Source of the DNA: JANXVY01 sp040080145
GTDB lineage: Bacteria > Pseudomonadota > Alphaproteobacteria > Rhizobiales > Hyphomicrobiaceae
Direction of reading: 5' to 3'
DNA: 64,000 nucleotides
NCBI GenBank assembly: GCA_040080145.1
Contig: JBEBJA010000028.1
Coordinates: 7,790-71,789 of the forward strand
In this document: positions 61,115-64,000 of the stretch, piece by piece
How positions within the stretch are numbered: the stretch's first letter is position 1
Layout of the letters: the number at the start of each line of letters is the position of its first letter
Made by a program: the position numbers and the translations under genes
The notes under the pieces: generated by a model
What the model saw: only the letters and a program-made list of their open reading frames with translations
Told to the model about the DNA's origin: nothing
Database searches by the model: none

Positions 61115-62507
61115 TGGCGTGGCTCCCGCCGAGGCGTGGCGGGCGATGTACGACACGTGGGATCACCGCACCGCCTTAAAGCGGGCAGCGGGGGAAGACC
61201 TGCGCGGACGCGATAACAAGGCCCCTGTGCTTCACTACACGCTGGCATGGCATCCCGACGAGCGACCGACCGAAGCGCAGATGAAGGAGGCCGCGCAATC
61301 GAGTCTGAAGGCGTTGAAGCTCGACGAGCATCAAGTGCTGATGGCGGCCCATAACGACAAGAACCACGCGCACGTCCATCTGATCGTCAACACCGTGCAT
61401 CCCAAAACAGGCCGCACCGCGCCGCTAAAATTCTCGCGCCTTGAATTATCGAAGTGGGCCGAAGAGTACGAAAAGCAGCATGGCGTTCACTTACAGCAGC
61501 GCATCGACAACAACGCCGAGCGAGCGCGTCGCAAGGACGAACGCCAGCAGAAACAACCGGCACGTAAACAGCCACGCGAACGGGGTGAGCTGCCTGCAAG
61601 CCTGCGTGTAAACAAGATCATACGCGACCGGACCACGCGCCCCGATCACATCATACGTCAGGACGTGATCGACCGGATGAAGCGGCTTCGCACCGAAATC
61701 CGGCACCGGCATCATGTCGAACGTGATGTAGCCTGGTCCGTCCAACGGGGGGAGCGGCAAGATCTCGAACGCAACAGCAAGGAGGCGGCGTCGATTGCAC
61801 TTGCCCATGTGCAGCAAAAATTCAACGGGCCGTGGCGCGAACTGTTCAAGGCCCAACGCGACGAGGCGCGCCAACTCGAAGCGATACAAGGCAACCCCAT
61901 CGAACGGGCGGCGTACGTATTTCTGAATGCCGGCCGATTGAGCGGCAGTCGCAACCTATCCCTGAAGGAGCAAGCCCGATTGGTTCAATCACCGACCGCC
62001 CTATTCAAGGCCGTGGACCAGATGCACACGCGCGAGCGCCGGTTGCTCTCGAACGTGCAGCGGGTGGAAACAGCAGCTCACCTTGATCGGGTGTGGCAGG
62101 TTCACCAGTACAGGGACGGCGCTATGGCGGCGCGGCATCATGCCGAGCAACAGGCGCAGCGAGCGCATCAGAAAGCCAGCACGTCACACGCTGTTGATTT
62201 TGCTGACTCAAAAGCGCAACTCGTGCAGGAAAAAATTGGAGCCATCCCTCCTCGCATGGCGGCGAACGCACCCGCATTCGAGAACGATGTTGGATATGTC
62301 CGGCGCATCAATGCAGAGATGCAAGCGTTCGAGGATCGCAACGCACCGAAGGATGAGCCTATGGCCGAGCGGCCAGCACGACCCGAGTTCGTGCCGGTGC
62401 CGCGTGAGCATGGCCCGACCAGCCGCGCGGCGACGATCAAGCTCGATATGGCGGAATGGAATTTGCGGCGTGCAGGCAAGGAGGACGATTTCGAGCGCGA
62501 GCAATAA
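60954..62507 (+). CDS. Relaxase/mobilization nuclease (MOBP type)
   Basis: A 517-residue relaxase. The N-terminal domain begins MIPRIHKRGSSFKTAVQYVL, and the metal-binding three-His motif III is HNDKNHAHVHLIVN near 130-143. The catalytic Tyr is probably Y18 (AVQYVL). The C-terminal 300 residues are Gln/Arg/Glu-rich and helical, with coiled-coil character, and have no primase or helicase motif I recognise. It nicks one strand at oriT and leads it through the secretion channel. It overlaps mobC. Confidence 0.88.
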   Translation: MIPRIHKRGSSFKTAVQYVLHDPLPQHSSLDQDQLRQKSQTANRVSWTDCLNLDGVAPAEAWRAMYDTWDHRTALKRAAGEDLRGRDNKAPVLHYTLAWHPDERPTEAQMKEAAQSSLKALKLDEHQVLMAAHNDKNHAHVHLIVNTVHPKTGRTAPLKFSRLELSKWAEEYEKQHGVHLQQRIDNNAERARRKDERQQKQPARKQPRERGELPASLRVNKIIRDRTTRPDHIIRQDVIDRMKRLRTEIRHRHHVERDVAWSVQRGERQDLERNSKEAASIALAHVQQKFNGPWRELFKAQRDEARQLEAIQGNPIERAAYVFLNAGRLSGSRNLSLKEQARLVQSPTALFKAVDQMHTRERRLLSNVQRVETAAHLDRVWQVHQYRDGAMAARHHAEQQAQRAHQKASTSHAVDFADSKAQLVQEKIGAIPPRMAANAPAFENDVGYVRRINAEMQAFEDRNAPKDEPMAERPARPEFVPVPREHGPTSRAATIKLDMAEWNLRRAGKEDDFEREQ

Positions 62508-62688
62508 GACTGGCAATTCCAACATGCCATTAAGGTTTTGATAACCTTTTCGCCCCATTGCGGCCATTTCCGAATGGTACTGACTTTCTCTGCCAATTGG
62601 CCCGTCCCGAATGAAAGATTTTAGTTATGCCCGAACCAAATTAAGGCATGTGCTCGCCCACAATAGGGGTCGAGCCTCGATGTGCTCC

Positions 62689-62751
62689 AGCTGCGTGCAA
62701 TCCTAACCTTCAACCCAAATCCCACTCACCACGAGTGAACTGCACGCAGCT
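62689..62751. promoter_or_regulatory. Double inverted repeat upstream of the AlpA-like gene
   Basis: AGCTGCGTGCA (62689-62699) and TGCACGCAGCT (62741-62751) are perfect 11-bp arms. Inside is a smaller hairpin CACTC-ACCAC-GAGTG (62723-62737). The outer arm ends 17 bp before the AlpA-like start codon. It could be an operator or a leader RNA structure over the ribosome-binding site. Confidence 0.7.
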
Positions 62752-62768
62752 TCAAGCGGAGCTACGCC

Positions 62769-63032
62769 ATGACCATGTCGAACGACCAGATTGCCAACCT
62801 GCGCTTCCTCACCATGAAGGAAGTTTGCAACCTCTCGGGCTATAGCCGAACCCATATCTATCGGCTTGAGGCTGCGGGGCAGTTTCCGAAGAGACGTAAG
62901 CTCAGCCTGAGCAAGATCGGATTCCGCCTTGCGGAATTCGAAGCATGGGCGAACTCGCGCCCATGTGCGGCCCCCCTATCTGATGATGATGATGATGACG
63001 ATGACGATGATCTCGGGGAGGATTTGCCATGA
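62769..63032 (+). CDS. AlpA-like helix-turn-helix protein with ten-Asp tract
   Basis: An 87-residue protein. The helix-turn-helix LTMKEVCNLSGYSRTHIYRLEAAGQFP (shown by LTMKEVCNLSGYSRTH and its basic tail KRRKLSLSKIGFR) matches AlpA/excisionase-type regulators of islands. The C-terminal end has ten Asp in a row encoded by GAT/GAC repeats at 62982-63011. GGAG lies before the ATG. The stop overlaps the next start by ATGA. It may control excision or the adjacent genes. Confidence 0.85.
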   Translation: MTMSNDQIANLRFLTMKEVCNLSGYSRTHIYRLEAAGQFPKRRKLSLSKIGFRLAEFEAWANSRPCAAPLSDDDDDDDDDDLGEDLP

Positions 63033-63715
63033 CAATGGCAGGCATTCCGCTCGTTCGTGTCGAGATTGACACGGACCAAGCCACCGCCGACTTGTGGGCG
63101 AAAGCTCGCAGCATCAATCCATCCAAGATGGAATGGGCCGTGCATGTGCGTTCGGTTCGGACCACCGAAGGGTGGGCGCATGTTACTGTTGCCGTTTCAC
63201 AAAACACATACGCCGACTATGTGGCGGGCGTCGGGTTCGAAGATGTTTCTTCGGCAATTGAAAGCGTACTCAGCTCGGACGCAAACGAAATCGTGCAGGA
63301 TCACGACGCTACGATCACGTTCGATACCATTTCGATGGCCACGCCGTCGGATGCTTATGAGCCGCATGCCTTTATCGTCCAGTGGGACAGGACCGAGGTC
63401 GCGGGCGTTGTCGTAGCCTTGGGCGAAGCCACCAACAGACTCAAGGAAATTCGCATTACACGCCTGACACCGCTCGTTGATGACAAGGCATGGTTTATCG
63501 TGCTGGTGCCGGAATTTTTATATATTCACGTCATCGAAGCCTATCTCGACCGGCACGGACCACAGGACATTGCGGAATGCTTGTGGCTTGCAGTATCGGA
63601 GGCACTGCATCCCTACACCGAACCTGAATTGGAACCCCGCATCGCGCAACTGCCAATTGCCCCGTCGCAAGCCGAGTGGACCAAAAGCCCGATCGACGAC
63701 GATATCCCGTTCTGA
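63029..63715 (+). CDS. Protein of unknown fold ending in the SSB tip motif DDDIPF (228 aa)
   Basis: The first 205 residues match no family I know; they look mixed alpha/beta, with strand-like VRVEIDTDQ, WAHVTVAVSQ and ATITFDTIS. The C-terminus is SPIDDDIPF, the same hexapeptide that ends E. coli SSB and docks SSB-binding repair and replication proteins. A Pro-rich linker (about 195-220) precedes it, also as in SSB. GGGAGG precedes the ATG. It is coupled to the AlpA-like gene by ATGA. Confidence 0.75.
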   Translation: MTMAGIPLVRVEIDTDQATADLWAKARSINPSKMEWAVHVRSVRTTEGWAHVTVAVSQNTYADYVAGVGFEDVSSAIESVLSSDANEIVQDHDATITFDTISMATPSDAYEPHAFIVQWDRTEVAGVVVALGEATNRLKEIRITRLTPLVDDKAWFIVLVPEFLYIHVIEAYLDRHGPQDIAECLWLAVSEALHPYTEPELEPRIAQLPIAPSQAEWTKSPIDDDIPF

Positions 63716-64000
63716 CTATCGCCAATTCACCCCCTAAATAATTATCGCCCTTGTCCAAGTATCCCGCAGGGTGCGGGGTGCGAAACCCCGCCTCGCGCCG
63801 GAGCGTAAGCGAAGGCGTGCAAGTATACATGCGCCGCAGGCGTTCCATACACGGCAAAGCCGCTCGCTCAGACTCACCAAGGGATGGACCGCCACCCTCT
63901 ACGCCTTGTCGCTCGCCCTCGTGGGAGGGCAAGCGAGCGACGGCGGCTCCGAGGGATGGCGAAGGCCAGCCCCATCATCCGAAAAAGATCAAGCCCACCC
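63716..64000. other. Right-edge stretch without a supported gene
   Basis: No frame here has family features. GTCGCTCGC (63908-63916) and GCGAGCGAC (63933-63941) are perfect inverted arms, with partly paired CCTC/GAGG inside. The stretch is GC-rich. It continues past the window, so its role is open. Confidence 0.5.

Overview
The window reads as chromosomal DNA of a GC-rich alphaproteobacterium, most likely of the order Hyphomicrobiales (Rhizobiales). This is inferred from the families present: an intracellular PHA depolymerase, ATP-dependent PEP carboxykinase, a Pss/Psd phospholipid pair, a short alphaproteobacterial MoaA, DUF1345, DUF2939 and DUF4399 proteins, and many intergenic palindromes of the kind common in that order. 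No 16S gene is present and no genus can be named. Layout 1-48198 (core-like chromosome): phaZ (cut by the window edge), a DUF2939 protein, a MuiA-like protein, three small membrane proteins, aspartate aminotransferase, a type I secretion ABC transporter/adaptor pair, pckA and acs (gluconeogenesis and acetate use), a kinase-like gene broken by one in-frame stop, a TadG-like vWA protein, proB, moaA, exported glycan-active enzymes, a TPR-cytochrome c fusion, gpsA, a low-GC DUF2971 gene beside a repeat-rich stretch, aroC-cobB, tlyA and an RNA methyltransferase, a DegP protease, psd-pssA, an FAH-family hydrolase, manC, an overlapping histidine kinase/HerA-like ATPase pair, an outer-membrane protein, an OprB-like porin opposite a GbsR/MarR-type regulator, and a DUF4166 protein. 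Several intergenic spaces carry palindromic repeats, including one compound element of about 115 bp found twice in full and once as a single hairpin. Layout 48109-64000 (mobile element): a tRNA-Ser(CGA) is followed at once by a P4-type integrase and then by an island running past the right edge. It holds small membrane proteins, a membrane-protein/thioredoxin-fold pair, a serine recombinase, a ParDE-like toxin-antitoxin behind a consensus sigma-70 promoter, an FRG-domain protein, a HigBA-like module, a VirD4/TraG coupling ATPase overlapping a two-helix membrane protein, two phage-type hypothetical proteins, a MobC-like protein overlapping a MOBP-type relaxase, an AlpA-like regulator with a ten-Asp tract, and a protein of unknown fold whose C-terminus is the SSB-type tip DDDIPF. 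With a relaxase and coupling protein but no mating-pore genes in view, it looks like an integrative mobilizable element, or the left part of a larger conjugative element. The points most worth a second look are the SSB-tip protein, the apparently split coupling protein, the cluster of GTAAAC hexamers around the mob genes, the FRG gene between two toxin-antitoxin modules, the kinase-like gene with one UAA, and the nested repeat at 44880-45159.
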